Below, in pieces: positions 25,130 to 34,016 of a stretch of DNA of 64,000 nt; position 1 is the first letter of the stretch, and every line of letters begins with the position of its first letter. The notes beneath the pieces were generated by a model. It was not told the DNA's origin and made no database searches. It was given only the letters and a program-made list of their open reading frames with translations. Source of the DNA: [Zimmermannella] bifida NBRC 103089 (GTDB taxonomy: Bacteria; Actinomycetota; Actinomycetes; Actinomycetales; Microbacteriaceae); contig NZ_BCSP01000003.1 in assembly GCF_001570925.1 (NCBI RefSeq), forward strand, positions 209,909 through 273,908, given 5' to 3'. A program made the translations under genes and the position numbers.

Positions 25130-26557
25130 ATGAATGCATCCGCACTCTTGACCGAACTGCCGGCGCTGCTGGAACGAGCCCGCATCCAAACCGAGGCTGA
25201 GATTGCGCGCGCACGCGCAGCCGCTGCCAGCCTCATCATTCCCGTTTCGGCATCCGGATGCATTGCCCGCGGCGATAATCTGCAACTGCTGGCACAGCTC
25301 GTGGTCGCGGTCGAGAACGGCGCACAACCTGCCGCGAAACTCGTATACCTCGATCCGCCCTACGCATCGGACGCGAACTACCGCAGCCGCATCCACACCC
25401 AACTCGCCGACGGCGCACCGGTGGCACTCGAGCACATCGCGTATTCGGACCGGTGGCAGCGCGGCGTCATTGACTACCTCGAAATGCTCGCGCCCAGGCT
25501 CATGCTGGCGCAGCGCGTGCTCCGCGACGACGGAGCGATCTGCGCGCATGTCGATTGGCATGCGGCGCACCTCGTGCGGGTGCTGCTTGACGAGATCTTC
25601 GGCGCCGACAATTTCGTGAATTCGCTGGTGTGGAGTTACCGCTCCGGTGGTGCCTCCCGAACCACCTCGGTGCCGCGCAAACACGACGACCTCTTGGTGT
25701 ATCGACGCAGCAGTGCGTTTCGCGTTAATGGTCAGCGCGAACGCCAATATCTCGATAAGCCGTTCATGGGCAGCAAACGTGATCCGCTCGGTCGTTTCTA
25801 CGTCGATACGATTCTGCGCGATGTACTCGAAGGCGAGATCACGCTCGTCGACGAGACCGCGGCACCGGGCGACCCGGCCGCAACGACCACGACGCTGAGT
25901 GTGCGCCCGGTGCTCAACCTCTCGAGCGAACGCACCGGGTACGCCACGCAGAAGCCCGAAGGCCTGCTGACACTGCTGCTGCGCTGGTTCACCGCGCCGA
26001 GCGACCTTGTAGTTGATCCGTTCGCCGGGTCAGGGACGCTCGCGGTCATGGCTGAACAGCTGCAGCGCAAGTGGTGCACGATGGACGCGAGCCGGCAAGC
26101 GGTGGTCGTGCAGCGGCAGCGCCTCGATGCCTGTGCCAGCGACTACGCCTTCATCGAATGCGACGATATTGAATGCGCCGATGCCAGCATCGCCACGAAA
26201 CTTGCCGCACCGAGCATCAACTACCGCACGGCAACACCCGGCGACGGCACCCGCGTGCACATCACGCTCGAGCGCGCCGCCGCGCATCCGGCACTCGCCG
26301 ACGGTATTCACCCCGCACGCGGCGAAAACGTGGATGCGGTCACGCGGGTACTGCAGGATCCACTCGCGCACGTGGCGGGCTGGATGCTGTGGGCAGGGGA
26401 GTCGCGCGTGTGCGCAACCTGGCGCGACGCGCGCGGAGCACTCACGAACACGGTGGACCTTGCGGTCGATGCGGCCGCCGACACGGTTGAGATTGTGGAC
26501 CTGCTCGGCCACCGTCAGCGCTGGGCGCTCCCGGCGCGCGAAGATGCCGCCACCTGA
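25130..26557 (+). CDS. Solitary DNA methyltransferase (beta-class, adenine-specific type)
   Basis: A 475-residue enzyme. Motif IV LVYLDPPYAS lies at about 72-81 and the SAM-binding motif I VDPFAGSGTLAV at about 295-306, so the order IV then I marks a beta-class amino-methyltransferase like type III Mod proteins. GDNLQLLAQL precedes motif IV. VWSYRSGGASRTTSVPRKHDDLLVYRR and the following 100 residues probably hold target recognition. About 150 further residues follow motif I and look unrelated. No restriction gene is adjacent, so it is probably an orphan methylase; RNA or tRNA targets cannot be excluded. AACGGAG precedes the ATG. Confidence 0.82.
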   Translation: MNASALLTELPALLERARIQTEAEIARARAAAASLIIPVSASGCIARGDNLQLLAQLVVAVENGAQPAAKLVYLDPPYASDANYRSRIHTQLADGAPVALEHIAYSDRWQRGVIDYLEMLAPRLMLAQRVLRDDGAICAHVDWHAAHLVRVLLDEIFGADNFVNSLVWSYRSGGASRTTSVPRKHDDLLVYRRSSAFRVNGQRERQYLDKPFMGSKRDPLGRFYVDTILRDVLEGEITLVDETAAPGDPAATTTTLSVRPVLNLSSERTGYATQKPEGLLTLLLRWFTAPSDLVVDPFAGSGTLAVMAEQLQRKWCTMDASRQAVVVQRQRLDACASDYAFIECDDIECADASIATKLAAPSINYRTATPGDGTRVHITLERAAAHPALADGIHPARGENVDAVTRVLQDPLAHVAGWMLWAGESRVCATWRDARGALTNTVDLAVDAAADTVEIVDLLGHRQRWALPAREDAAT

Positions 26558-26715
26558 ACCGGTCACGACTGACTACGATCAATACATCATTGATTCGGCA
26601 CGGCGCCGGTTCGTGGCTGCCACCGCTGTGCCACCGCAACTGACGTTCGAACCGAGATCTCGCACAGGGCGCTGTCGGGATCATGACCCGGTACAGGAAG
26701 GCGACGGCAGCAGCT

Positions 26716-29703
26716 ATGACGATCAGCGAAGCGCAACCCGAGACGAAACTCAGCGCCGACCAACGTGATCTTGCGGCGATGATCCGCGAACGCATCGAAG
26801 GCGAGGTCGATGCATCGACGCTGCGCCGCGCAGAATACTCCAGCGACGCCGGTAACTACCGCATTACGCCCGAACTGGTCGCCTTCCCCAAGACCGCCGA
26901 AGACCTCATTTCGATCGCCGATGTCTCTCGCGCAACCGGCACGCCGCTGCACATGCGCGGTGCCGGTACCTCGATCGCCGGAAACGCAATCGGCCGCGGC
27001 ATCGTGGTCGACACGTCGCGCTACCTAAACCGCATCCACGAAATCGATCCCGAAACGAAGACGGCACGCATCGACCCGGGCGTCATCGTTGCGCAGCTGC
27101 AGCATGCGGCGAAACCGTACGGTTTGCGTTTCGGCCCTGACCCGTCGACGTGGACCCGCTGCACCATCGGCGGCATGATCGGTAACAACGCTTGCGGTTC
27201 GCACTCGCTCGCGTTCGGTCGCACGGCCGACAACATTGTCGACCTCGACGTGCTCGACGGCACCGGCCGCCGGTTCACCGCGGCCGATGACCTCAGCGTG
27301 GTGCCCGGGCTCGACGAATTCACCCTGCGTCACTTGGCGACGATCCGCACCGAGTTCGGCCGATTCGGCCGACAGGTCTCGGGCTATGCGCTCGAAGCCC
27401 TGCTGCCAGAGCGCGGGCACAACCTGGCGCAACTGCTCGTTGGTTCCGAAGGCACGCTCGGCGTGGTGCTCGGCGCCACGGTCAAGCTTGTTGATGTGCC
27501 ATCGGCGCCGGTGACGATCGCGCTCGGCTACGAGTCGATGTTCGCTGCTGCCGACGACATTCCGGCCCTGCTGGCGCACAAGCCCGGCGCCATTGAGGGC
27601 TTGGATGCGCGCCTGGTTGAGGCCGTGCGCCGCAGCCACGGTGCCGGTGCGGTGGCGGCGCTGCCCGAGGGCGGTGGCTGGCTGCTCATTGAGATGCCGG
27701 GCGCGACCCAAGAAGAGGCGCTCGACCGTGCGCACAAACTGGTCTCCGCATCCGCCGCCGTGTCGTCGAACATCGTCGCCGACCCGGTCGAAGCCCGACC
27801 AATTTGGCGCGTGCGCGAAGACGGCGTGGGTCTTGCCAGCCGCACCCAAGAGGGCGAGCAGGCCTGGCCAGGCTTCGAAGACGCCGCGGTGCCGCCAGAA
27901 CGCTTGGGCGAATACCTGCGCAAGTTCGACGAACTCACCGAATCACACGGCATCTCGGGTATGCCGTATGGACACTTCGGCGACGGCTGTATTCACGTGC
28001 GCCTGGCGATCCCGATGGAAAAGGACGGCGCGGCGCTGCGTCGTTTCATGCTGGATGCGGGGCGTCTGGTTGGCGAGTTCGGCGGTTCGATCTCGGGCGA
28101 GCACGGTGACGGCCGCGCTCGCAGTGAGCTGCTGCCGTTCATGTACTCCGACGAAGCAATTGCCGCGTTCGGTGAACTCAAGTCGCTGTTCGACCCGAAC
28201 AACCTGCTGAACCCCGAGGTGCTGGTCAACCCGGCACCGCTCGATGCGGATCTGCGTCGCCCGCAGGCGCTGCCGACCCCGCGCATCCGCGGCGGATTCT
28301 CGTGGCACGAAGACGGCGGCGACTTCACCCGTGCGGTGCACCGCTGCGTGGGCATGGGTAAGTGCCGGGCCGACAACCGTGCTGCGGGCGGGTTCATGTG
28401 CCCGAGCTACCTCGCCACTAAGGACGAAACCCACTCGACCCGTGGTCGCGCGCGCGTGCTGCAAGAAATGACCAACGGCAAGCTCGTCAAGGACGGCTGG
28501 AAGTCGAAGGAAGTCGCCGAATCGCTCGACTTCTGCCTGAGCTGTAAGGCGTGTGCCAACGACTGCCCGGCGGGTGTTGACGTTGCCGCCTACAAGTCCG
28601 AGACGCTCTACCGCAAGTACAAGGGGCGCCTGCGCCCGATCAACCACTACGTGCTGGGACAGCTGCCACGGTGGGAGAAGATCATGTCGCCGCTGGCACC
28701 GCTGGTGAACGGCATGTTCAAACTCGGCTGGCTGCGCAAGGTGATGCTGCCGCTGGCGGGTGTGGATGCACGTCGCACGATTCCGCCGATCTCGCGTCGC
28801 ACGTTCATGCAAGACCGCAAGCGTGCGCTGCGTGCCGGTCAGGCCGTGGCCGTGGATGCACCGCGTACCCAAGCGCCGCGCGTGATGGTGTGGGCTGACT
28901 CATTCTCGAACGGATTTGCCCCGGGCATCGACCACGATGTCGTGAAGGTACTTGAAGCTGTAGGCCTGGAAGTCGTCACGCCGCAGAACTCGGTGTGCTG
29001 TGGCCTTACTTGGATCTCAACCGGTCAGCTCGACGGTGCCCGTGCGCGCCTGTCGAAGCTCATGGATGAGTTCATGCCAATGGTTGCCGCCGGCATCCCA
29101 ATCGTGGGCGTGGAACCGAGCTGTACGGCCGTGTTGCGCAGCGACCTGCTCGAACTCTTCCCCGACGACGAACGGGCTGCCGCAATTGCCGCCAACACGT
29201 TTACGCTTGCCGAGGTGCTTGCCGGTAAGGCACCGGTCGAGGTAACAACCGACGGCGTGCTGCCGCGTTTGGACGGCCTGGAGCTCGTGGTGCAGCCGCA
29301 CTGTCACCAACACTCGGTGATCGGCTTTAACGACGACAAAGCCCTGTTGAATTCGCTCGGTGCCGAACTCACGCAGCTTTCGGGCTGCTGTGGCTTGGCC
29401 GGTAACTTTGGTCTCGAGAAGGGCCACTACGAGGTGTCCGTTGCCGTTGCCGAGAACTCGCTACTGCCGGCGCTGCGCCAAGCCAGTGATGACGCGATCT
29501 TCTTGGCCGACGGCTTCTCGTGCCGCACGCAGGCAGAGCAGCTTGCCGGTCGCGAGGGCGTGCACTTGGCGACGCTGTTGATCGAACGGATGCAGCCGGT
29601 TACGGAGGCATCTACGGAACGCGATACGACCGCATCCGACTCGACCGCATCCGACTCGACCGCATCCGATACGACCGCATCCAATACGGAGCCGTCTGCC
29701 TAA
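26716..29703 (+). CDS. FAD- and Fe-S-containing D-2-hydroxyacid dehydrogenase (YdiJ/GlcD-GlcF fusion type)
   Basis: About 995 residues. The FAD domain (about 30-230) has TPLHMRGAGTSIAGNAIGRGIVVD and GGMIGNNACGSHS; an FAD-oxidase C-terminal domain (about 240-490) ends GSISGEHGDGRARSELL. The Fe-S part holds CVGMGKC with a later MCPSY, and CLSCKACANDCP; two CCG-type motifs follow (CCGLTWIS and CCGLAGNFG). This architecture is that of YdiJ, which oxidises D-2-hydroxyglutarate; D-lactate or glycolate are alternatives. Membrane quinone is the likely acceptor. The C-terminus carries a DTTAS/DSTAS repeat tail. The start is uncertain: ATG 26716, or ATG 26683. Confidence 0.85.
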   Translation: MTISEAQPETKLSADQRDLAAMIRERIEGEVDASTLRRAEYSSDAGNYRITPELVAFPKTAEDLISIADVSRATGTPLHMRGAGTSIAGNAIGRGIVVDTSRYLNRIHEIDPETKTARIDPGVIVAQLQHAAKPYGLRFGPDPSTWTRCTIGGMIGNNACGSHSLAFGRTADNIVDLDVLDGTGRRFTAADDLSVVPGLDEFTLRHLATIRTEFGRFGRQVSGYALEALLPERGHNLAQLLVGSEGTLGVVLGATVKLVDVPSAPVTIALGYESMFAAADDIPALLAHKPGAIEGLDARLVEAVRRSHGAGAVAALPEGGGWLLIEMPGATQEEALDRAHKLVSASAAVSSNIVADPVEARPIWRVREDGVGLASRTQEGEQAWPGFEDAAVPPERLGEYLRKFDELTESHGISGMPYGHFGDGCIHVRLAIPMEKDGAALRRFMLDAGRLVGEFGGSISGEHGDGRARSELLPFMYSDEAIAAFGELKSLFDPNNLLNPEVLVNPAPLDADLRRPQALPTPRIRGGFSWHEDGGDFTRAVHRCVGMGKCRADNRAAGGFMCPSYLATKDETHSTRGRARVLQEMTNGKLVKDGWKSKEVAESLDFCLSCKACANDCPAGVDVAAYKSETLYRKYKGRLRPINHYVLGQLPRWEKIMSPLAPLVNGMFKLGWLRKVMLPLAGVDARRTIPPISRRTFMQDRKRALRAGQAVAVDAPRTQAPRVMVWADSFSNGFAPGIDHDVVKVLEAVGLEVVTPQNSVCCGLTWISTGQLDGARARLSKLMDEFMPMVAAGIPIVGVEPSCTAVLRSDLLELFPDDERAAAIAANTFTLAEVLAGKAPVEVTTDGVLPRLDGLELVVQPHCHQHSVIGFNDDKALLNSLGAELTQLSGCCGLAGNFGLEKGHYEVSVAVAENSLLPALRQASDDAIFLADGFSCRTQAEQLAGREGVHLATLLIERMQPVTEASTERDTTASDSTASDSTASDTTASNTEPSA
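29623..29682 (+). repeat. Four tandem 15-bp repeats at the 3' end of the FAD/Fe-S dehydrogenase gene
   Basis: Units GATACGACCGCATCC, GACTCGACCGCATCC (twice) and GATACGACCGCATCC encode DTTAS-DSTAS-DSTAS-DTTAS. The repeat number could change by slippage without breaking the frame. Confidence 0.85.
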
Positions 29704-29724
29704 CGCAGCACCGCTGAACAAGCA

Positions 29725-29762
29725 AACGCCGGGCCGCACCGCTGGTGGTGCAGCCCGGCGTT
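29725..29762. terminator. Bidirectional terminator between dehydrogenase and thioredoxin genes
   Basis: AACGCCGGGC pairs with GCCCGGCGTT, with an inner GCACC/GGTGC pairing, followed by ATTTAG. Confidence 0.7.
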
Positions 29763-29777
29763 ATTTAGCGGGTCGAA

Positions 29778-30200
29778 TTAGACGACGGCGCCGTCGGCGG
29801 TTGGCTCGTTGCCGTCGTCGGCGTTTCCGTTTGCCATCTTGGCCTCGTTCTCTGCAACCTTGGCGCGGACATCGTCCATGTCAACGTTGCGAACGGCCTC
29901 AATGACCTGGTCAAGGGCGGGAGCTGGCAGCGCGCCAGCCTGCTCGAAAATCATGATGCCGTCGCGGAAGGCCATGAGCGTTGGAATCGAGCGGATGCCG
30001 AGGCTACCAGCGAGCTGCTGGTTTGCTTCGGTGTTCACCTTGGTGAAGGTAACGTCGCTGTACTTTTCGCTCGCGGCTTCGTACACGGGTGCAAACTGCT
30101 TGCATGGGCCACACCACGAAGCCCAGAAGTCGACAAAGTAGATGCCGTCTGCGGTTACGGTTTCGAGGAACTGCTCTTGGGCGAGATCGATTGTTGCCAT
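29778..30200 (-). CDS. Thioredoxin with acidic C-terminal tail
   Basis: A 140-residue thioredoxin. VDFWASWCGPCKQFAPV carries the redox pair C30/C33, IRSIPTLMAFRDG the cis-proline and KVNTEANQQLA the usual strand-helix connection. It reduces protein disulfides in the cytoplasm using thioredoxin reductase. The fold ends near residue 110; the last 30 residues (ENEAKMANGNADDGNE) are polar and acidic, longer than in standard TrxA. No reductase gene is adjacent. Confidence 0.93.
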   Translation of the reverse strand: MATIDLAQEQFLETVTADGIYFVDFWASWCGPCKQFAPVYEAASEKYSDVTFTKVNTEANQQLAGSLGIRSIPTLMAFRDGIMIFEQAGALPAPALDQVIEAVRNVDMDDVRAKVAENEAKMANGNADDGNEPTADGAVV

Positions 30201-30291
30201 TTGCTGATCGTACGACAGCGGCCTGCGCCATAGCTGCCAGCAGAGGTGCTGTTCGCCAGGGGCACAGGCCGTGTCGAAGTTGACGTTGTGG

Positions 30292-31197
30292 TTACGCCTT
30301 GCGGTCGAATTCCGAACCCGGGGTGTCCGAGTCAGCGTCGAGCAGTTCCTGCGGCATCTCTACCGGCGCATCTTCGGTCGCCTCGTCGGCGAACGGCGAG
30401 TAGCCGATCGGGTGCTGAGGTTCTTCCGTGGTCGGGGCGAATGCGGCGTCGTCGGGCGCATCGGTCGCCGCGGCTTCGGCGTTATCTGCTGCGGATGCGT
30501 CAGCACCCGTGTAGCTGCCGCTGTCATTCGCGTCGCCTGTGGGCATTGGTTCGTCGATCGGTGCAGCCGGGTCATTGAGTGCTGTGGCGTTGTCGACATC
30601 ACCCGCCACGTCGATCGGTGTGGCTTCGGTGTTATCGAGCGCTGGCGCTGCGGCGTCAGCCGGTGCCATATCGGCGGTGCGGCCGGGCACCTGGTAGTAC
30701 GCGTAGAGCTCGTCTTCTTCTTCGGGAGAGAGGTTCTGGTCAATTTCGGTCAGTGGCGCCGACGTGACCGTGGCCTTGTCGTAGGGCACGCGAATCTGGC
30801 GTTCGCTGCGCTCAGCCAGGTCTAGCGGCACAAAGTATTCCTTGGTACCGAAAATGCCGGTCTTAACCGTCACCCAGTTCGGTTCCTGGGTTTGGTCGTC
30901 GAGGTACACCTGGCCCACGCGGCCGATCTTCTCGTCGTTCGGGCCGAACACGGTCGACTGGAACAGCACTAGCAGCTGCGCCTCAGCTTCTTGCGCGCGG
31001 CGCTCTTCTTCGGTCAGTTCAGGTTCGGCGGATGCGGCGGGCACCGTCGCATCGTCCATGTCGACTGGCGTCGCGGTTTCGTCGTGCTCGGTTGCAGCTT
31101 CGAATGCTGAATCAGCAGCGGTCGTATCGTTGAGCGTTTCGTCAGGCACAACGTTGTTGGCATCGAGGTCGGCGCGTGATTCGTGTGATTCAGCCAT
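30292..31197 (-). CDS. PRC-barrel domain protein with acidic flanks
   Basis: A 301-residue protein. An acidic N-terminal region (1-75, rich in Asp, Glu, Thr and Ala) is followed by a PRC-barrel (about 80-150: VFGPNDEKIGRVGQVYLDD, WVTVKTGIFGTKEYFVPLD, RQIRVPYDKATVTSAP) and LSPEEEDELYAYYQ. The rest is a low-complexity Asp/Ala/Pro/Glu tail. Stand-alone actinobacterial PRC-barrel proteins of this form are common and probably help in stress or envelope functions. The ATG at 31197 has GAGGA about 11 nt upstream; the longer open frame to 31689 overlaps the next gene antiparallel in character and is rejected. Confidence 0.85.
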   Translation of the reverse strand: MAESHESRADLDANNVVPDETLNDTTAADSAFEAATEHDETATPVDMDDATVPAASAEPELTEEERRAQEAEAQLLVLFQSTVFGPNDEKIGRVGQVYLDDQTQEPNWVTVKTGIFGTKEYFVPLDLAERSERQIRVPYDKATVTSAPLTEIDQNLSPEEEDELYAYYQVPGRTADMAPADAAAPALDNTEATPIDVAGDVDNATALNDPAAPIDEPMPTGDANDSGSYTGADASAADNAEAAATDAPDDAAFAPTTEEPQHPIGYSPFADEATEDAPVEMPQELLDADSDTPGSEFDRKA

Positions 31198-31423
31198 GGG
31201 GGAACAATCCTCAGTTTGGGGACTCGGTCTTGTGAACTTCACGCTGGCGGCCGGGCAATGAAGTACGCGAACTGGGTTCGGGATATTCGGATGCACCAGC
31301 AGTGCTACTCGGGCAGCGCGCGGTCCGTTGCCTCGAACTGTATACGTTGCCGACCGGGAAACTCCTGACGTTGTGGGAGTTTTCAGATGCCCGCGCGGAT
31401 CGTGCCCGCGCGGACAGACCCCA

Positions 31424-32635
31424 CTACTGCGGTGATGCGGAACCGTCCGCGGAGGCGTCGGGTTCGCGGCTACCGGCATCCGGTGCCGGGCGGATTGAAG
31501 TCGGCGTCTCGGCCGGACCGGCTGCGGGTCGGTGTGGTTCCGCCTGGGGCACGAATTCGGGCAAGGGCGGCATGGCGCCACGGGTCGCGGCAACCTCGGC
31601 ATGGTTGGCGGGCGCGGTACCGTCACCGGATGCATCCGACTGTGGACCGGTGTTGGACTGTGGTGTAGCGGGGGCGTTCCGGCGAGCACGGCGTGCCTTG
31701 GCGAATTCGTTGCGGATGCGGGCGACTACCTTGCGCAGGCCGGCAAACCAAGCCGCGACGAACAGGATGCCGATGAGCACGAGGCCGGGCAGCGCGTAGC
31801 CGAAACGCTCAATGAAGCGGTCGATCGACTTCATGAAGTCTTCCCAGCCTTCCTGCAGGCCCGCCCAGAATCCGGTGGCCTCGGGCTCGATCTGGCTGGA
31901 GTCGGTCGACATGGTGATGTTGACCGTCGAGTAGCTGACTTCGTCGTTGAGGACCTCGAGCTGTGACTTCAGGCTCGCGAGTTCTGCTTCGCGGTCGCCG
32001 AGCTCGCGCTCAATCTCGAGCATCTCGGTCGTGTTCGCTGCTTTTTCGAGCATGCCACGCAGCGACTTGATGGAACTTTCGAGGCTGGCGATGCGCGATT
32101 CCAAGTCCACCTTTTCGAGAGTGACGTCCTCAGCGTTGGTTTGCGTCGACTTCACCTCGCCGAGCTCGCCAATCTGGCCGACGAATTTGTCGTGGGCATC
32201 GGCAGGAATGCGCACAGTGAACTCGGCGCTTGCCCAGCTCGACCCTTGCTCTTCGGAGCGGTGGTCGAAGTGGCCAGCCAGCTCGGTTACCTGCAGTTCG
32301 AGCCGGTCGGTGGCATCGGCGAGATTTTCCACGCGGATGCGGATATCGGTGGTGACGCGGATCGCACGTTCCGCAATCGCCGGCTGATTGCCCTGCGCGC
32401 CGCCAGCACCGCTATCGGGTGCTGCCTGTTCCGGGACAGCCGCGCCGCCGCCGGGTTCCTCGACTCGTTCGTAGGCGTCTGGTGCTGCGCCGATGCCAGG
32501 TGAGTGGCTATTGCCAGACGAACAGCCGGCAACTAGACCGATGATCGCGAGCGCGGTGGTGACAGCACCGAGCAGTCGGGTTACCCGGGCGCGGGCGGAT
32601 GCGGAGGTGGATGCGGAGCGAGGTGTTTCAGCCAT
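31424..32635 (-). CDS. DUF4349 lipoprotein
   Basis: A 403-residue envelope protein. The lipoprotein signal ends IIGLVAGC, with lipidated C38. DUF4349 covers about 95-320: RAIRVTTDIRIRVENLADATDRLE, AEFTVRIPADAHDKFVGQIGELGEV, a coiled coil (ESRIASLESSIKSLRGMLEKA to ELASLKSQLEVLNDEV) and SYSTVNITMS. A membrane helix (YALPGLVLIGILFVAAWFAG) then leads to a basic and Pro-rich tail, so the protein spans the membrane as well as being lipid anchored. The start at ATG 32635 gives a normal-length signal; a longer frame begins at 32698. Confidence 0.88.
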   Translation of the reverse strand: MAETPRSASTSASARARVTRLLGAVTTALAIIGLVAGCSSGNSHSPGIGAAPDAYERVEEPGGGAAVPEQAAPDSGAGGAQGNQPAIAERAIRVTTDIRIRVENLADATDRLELQVTELAGHFDHRSEEQGSSWASAEFTVRIPADAHDKFVGQIGELGEVKSTQTNAEDVTLEKVDLESRIASLESSIKSLRGMLEKAANTTEMLEIERELGDREAELASLKSQLEVLNDEVSYSTVNITMSTDSSQIEPEATGFWAGLQEGWEDFMKSIDRFIERFGYALPGLVLIGILFVAAWFAGLRKVVARIRNEFAKARRARRNAPATPQSNTGPQSDASGDGTAPANHAEVAATRGAMPPLPEFVPQAEPHRPAAGPAETPTSIRPAPDAGSREPDASADGSASPQ

Positions 32636-32794
32636 GTGTTCAGCATCGCTGATGGTGCCGCGGCGGTCATCAGGCTTGCGGCCACGATTTCGTGCCACGG
32701 GTGCGCTGCAGAGTGACGGTGCATGCGACGAACTGATGACCGACTTGAAACTTGGACGGTACGCGCAGCCAATCCTGCGGTGCCCGCGCGCGGG

Positions 32795-33622
32795 CTAGGC
32801 GAAGGTGTCCGGGTCCTTGCCGGTGCGTACGCCCGTGTTGCAGGTGTCGATGGTGGCGATGTCTTCGGAGGTGAGCACGATACCGGCGGCGTCGAAGTTC
32901 TCACGCTGGCGGTCGGGGTCAGCCGACTTTGGAATAACGACATTTCCGATGGCGAGGTGCCAGGCGAGGACAGCCTGCGCCGGCGTGCATCCCTGACGTT
33001 TGGCAACTTCGGTAATGGCTGGGTGGTCGAGGTTGCGTCCGCGGTTCAGTGGTGACCAGGCTTCGGTGCAGATGCCGTGCTCGCGGTGGAACGCACGCAG
33101 TTCGGGCTGTGCGAATTCGGGATGCAGTTCGACCTGATTGATGGTGGGAAGTTCTCCGGTTTCGTCGAGCAATCGCTGCAGGTGGTGTTCCTTGAAGTTT
33201 GCGACACCGATCGAACGAATGCGGCCCTCATCGCGCAAGCGGCGCAGGGCCTCCCACGTCTCGACAAACTTGTTCTGGGTGGGGTCGGGCCAGTGGATGA
33301 GATAGAGGTCGAGTTCTTCGACGCCGAGCGCGGTGATCGATTCGTCGAATGCTCGCAGCGTGGCATCGAACCCGTGACTGTCCTGCCAGACCTTGGTGGT
33401 GATGAACACCTCGTCGCGGTTCAGCTGAGCGCGTCGCAGTCCTTCGCCGACGCCGGATTCGTTGTCGTAGAACGAAGCGGTGTCGAGGTGTCGGTAACCG
33501 ATTTCGAGGGCGCGGCGCACGATCTCTGGTGCGGCATCGTTGTCGATCTTGTAGGTACCAAAACCTAGCTGCGGGATGCGGTGTCCGTCGGACAGTTCCA
33601 GGTTGAGTTCTCGTGTAGTCAC
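32795..33622 (-). CDS. Aldo/keto reductase (2,5-diketo-D-gluconate reductase-like)
   Basis: A 275-residue NADPH-dependent reductase of the AKR5 type. The fold starts SDGHRIPQLGFGTYKI; the catalytic set is D47 and Y52 in HLDTASFYDNE, K77 in FITTKVWQ and His in LYLIHWPDP. NQVELHPEFAQ and VIPKSADPDR (NADP phosphate binding) are present. Such enzymes reduce aldehydes and keto sugars, including methylglyoxal. The start is GTG at 33622. It is divergent from nrdHIE, with a 394-bp gap. Confidence 0.93.
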   Translation of the reverse strand: MTTRELNLELSDGHRIPQLGFGTYKIDNDAAPEIVRRALEIGYRHLDTASFYDNESGVGEGLRRAQLNRDEVFITTKVWQDSHGFDATLRAFDESITALGVEELDLYLIHWPDPTQNKFVETWEALRRLRDEGRIRSIGVANFKEHHLQRLLDETGELPTINQVELHPEFAQPELRAFHREHGICTEAWSPLNRGRNLDHPAITEVAKRQGCTPAQAVLAWHLAIGNVVIPKSADPDRQRENFDAAGIVLTSEDIATIDTCNTGVRTGKDPDTFA

Positions 33623-33782
33623 GGCACCGACCCTAACGCCGTCACCTGGCCAATCCTGTATACCTCGCTGAGCGTAGTCGGGGTGGCGTAAATCGATGCC
33701 GGAGGGTCATGGTCAACTTCGTGGTGACGTGAATCGCGTCGCCGCGCGCACTGCATGTATGCGAGCGCATGGAGTTACCGGG

Positions 33783-33881
33783 TTGTGCACAGCAGCCGAA
33801 CTCGAGGTGTGGAGGGGATGTGTACAAGTGCGGAAAAGCTGTGCAGACACGCCGGTTTTCTGTGGATTCTGATGTGGAGAA
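33783..33881. promoter_or_regulatory. Cluster of DnaA-box-like 9-mers upstream of nrdH
   Basis: TTGTGCACA at 33783-33791 on the plus strand, and on the minus strand TTGTACACA at 33819-33827 and TTCTCCACA at 33873-33881. Each differs by one base from TTGTCCACA, the actinobacterial DnaA box. DnaA control of ribonucleotide reductase genes is known in other bacteria; here it is inference. Confidence 0.35.
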
Positions 33882-33895
33882 CTACACGCTTGTAA

Positions 33896-33910
33896 TCCGA
33901 GATGTAGTGG
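33896..33910 (+). promoter_or_regulatory. NrdR box 1 (upstream, weaker)
   Basis: TCCGAGATGTAGTGG, sharing AT-G-TGG features with box 2 and lying exactly 31 bp (three helical turns) upstream of it, the spacing known for paired NrdR boxes. It lies in the -35/-10 spacer. Confidence 0.6.
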
Positions 33911-33926
33911 TGTTAAATTCATCAGG

Positions 33927-33941
33927 CACAACATCTTGTGG
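33927..33941 (+). promoter_or_regulatory. NrdR box 2
   Basis: CACAACATCTTGTGG contains a perfect CACAA/TTGTG inverted repeat around CATC, close to the actinobacterial NrdR consensus. It lies at or just after the expected transcription start, where binding would repress. Confidence 0.75.
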
Positions 33942-34016
33942 CCCCGTGCGGTTGACTGACACAGCAGTGGAAGTACCAATTGATCGTGCGGAGTTGATTT
34001 ACCTGAGGGAAGAATT

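Larger units (their letters stand above)
33623..34016 (+). promoter_or_regulatory. Regulatory region of nrdHIE
   Basis: Almost 400 bp without a gene. The distal half holds nothing recognised. The proximal half holds a cluster of DnaA-box-like 9-mers (33783-33881), a likely promoter with TTGTAA at 33890-33895 and TAAATT at 33914-33919 (18-bp spacing), and two NrdR-like boxes. The leader before nrdH would be about 90 nt and ends with GAGGGAAGAATT before the ATG. Confidence 0.6.
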
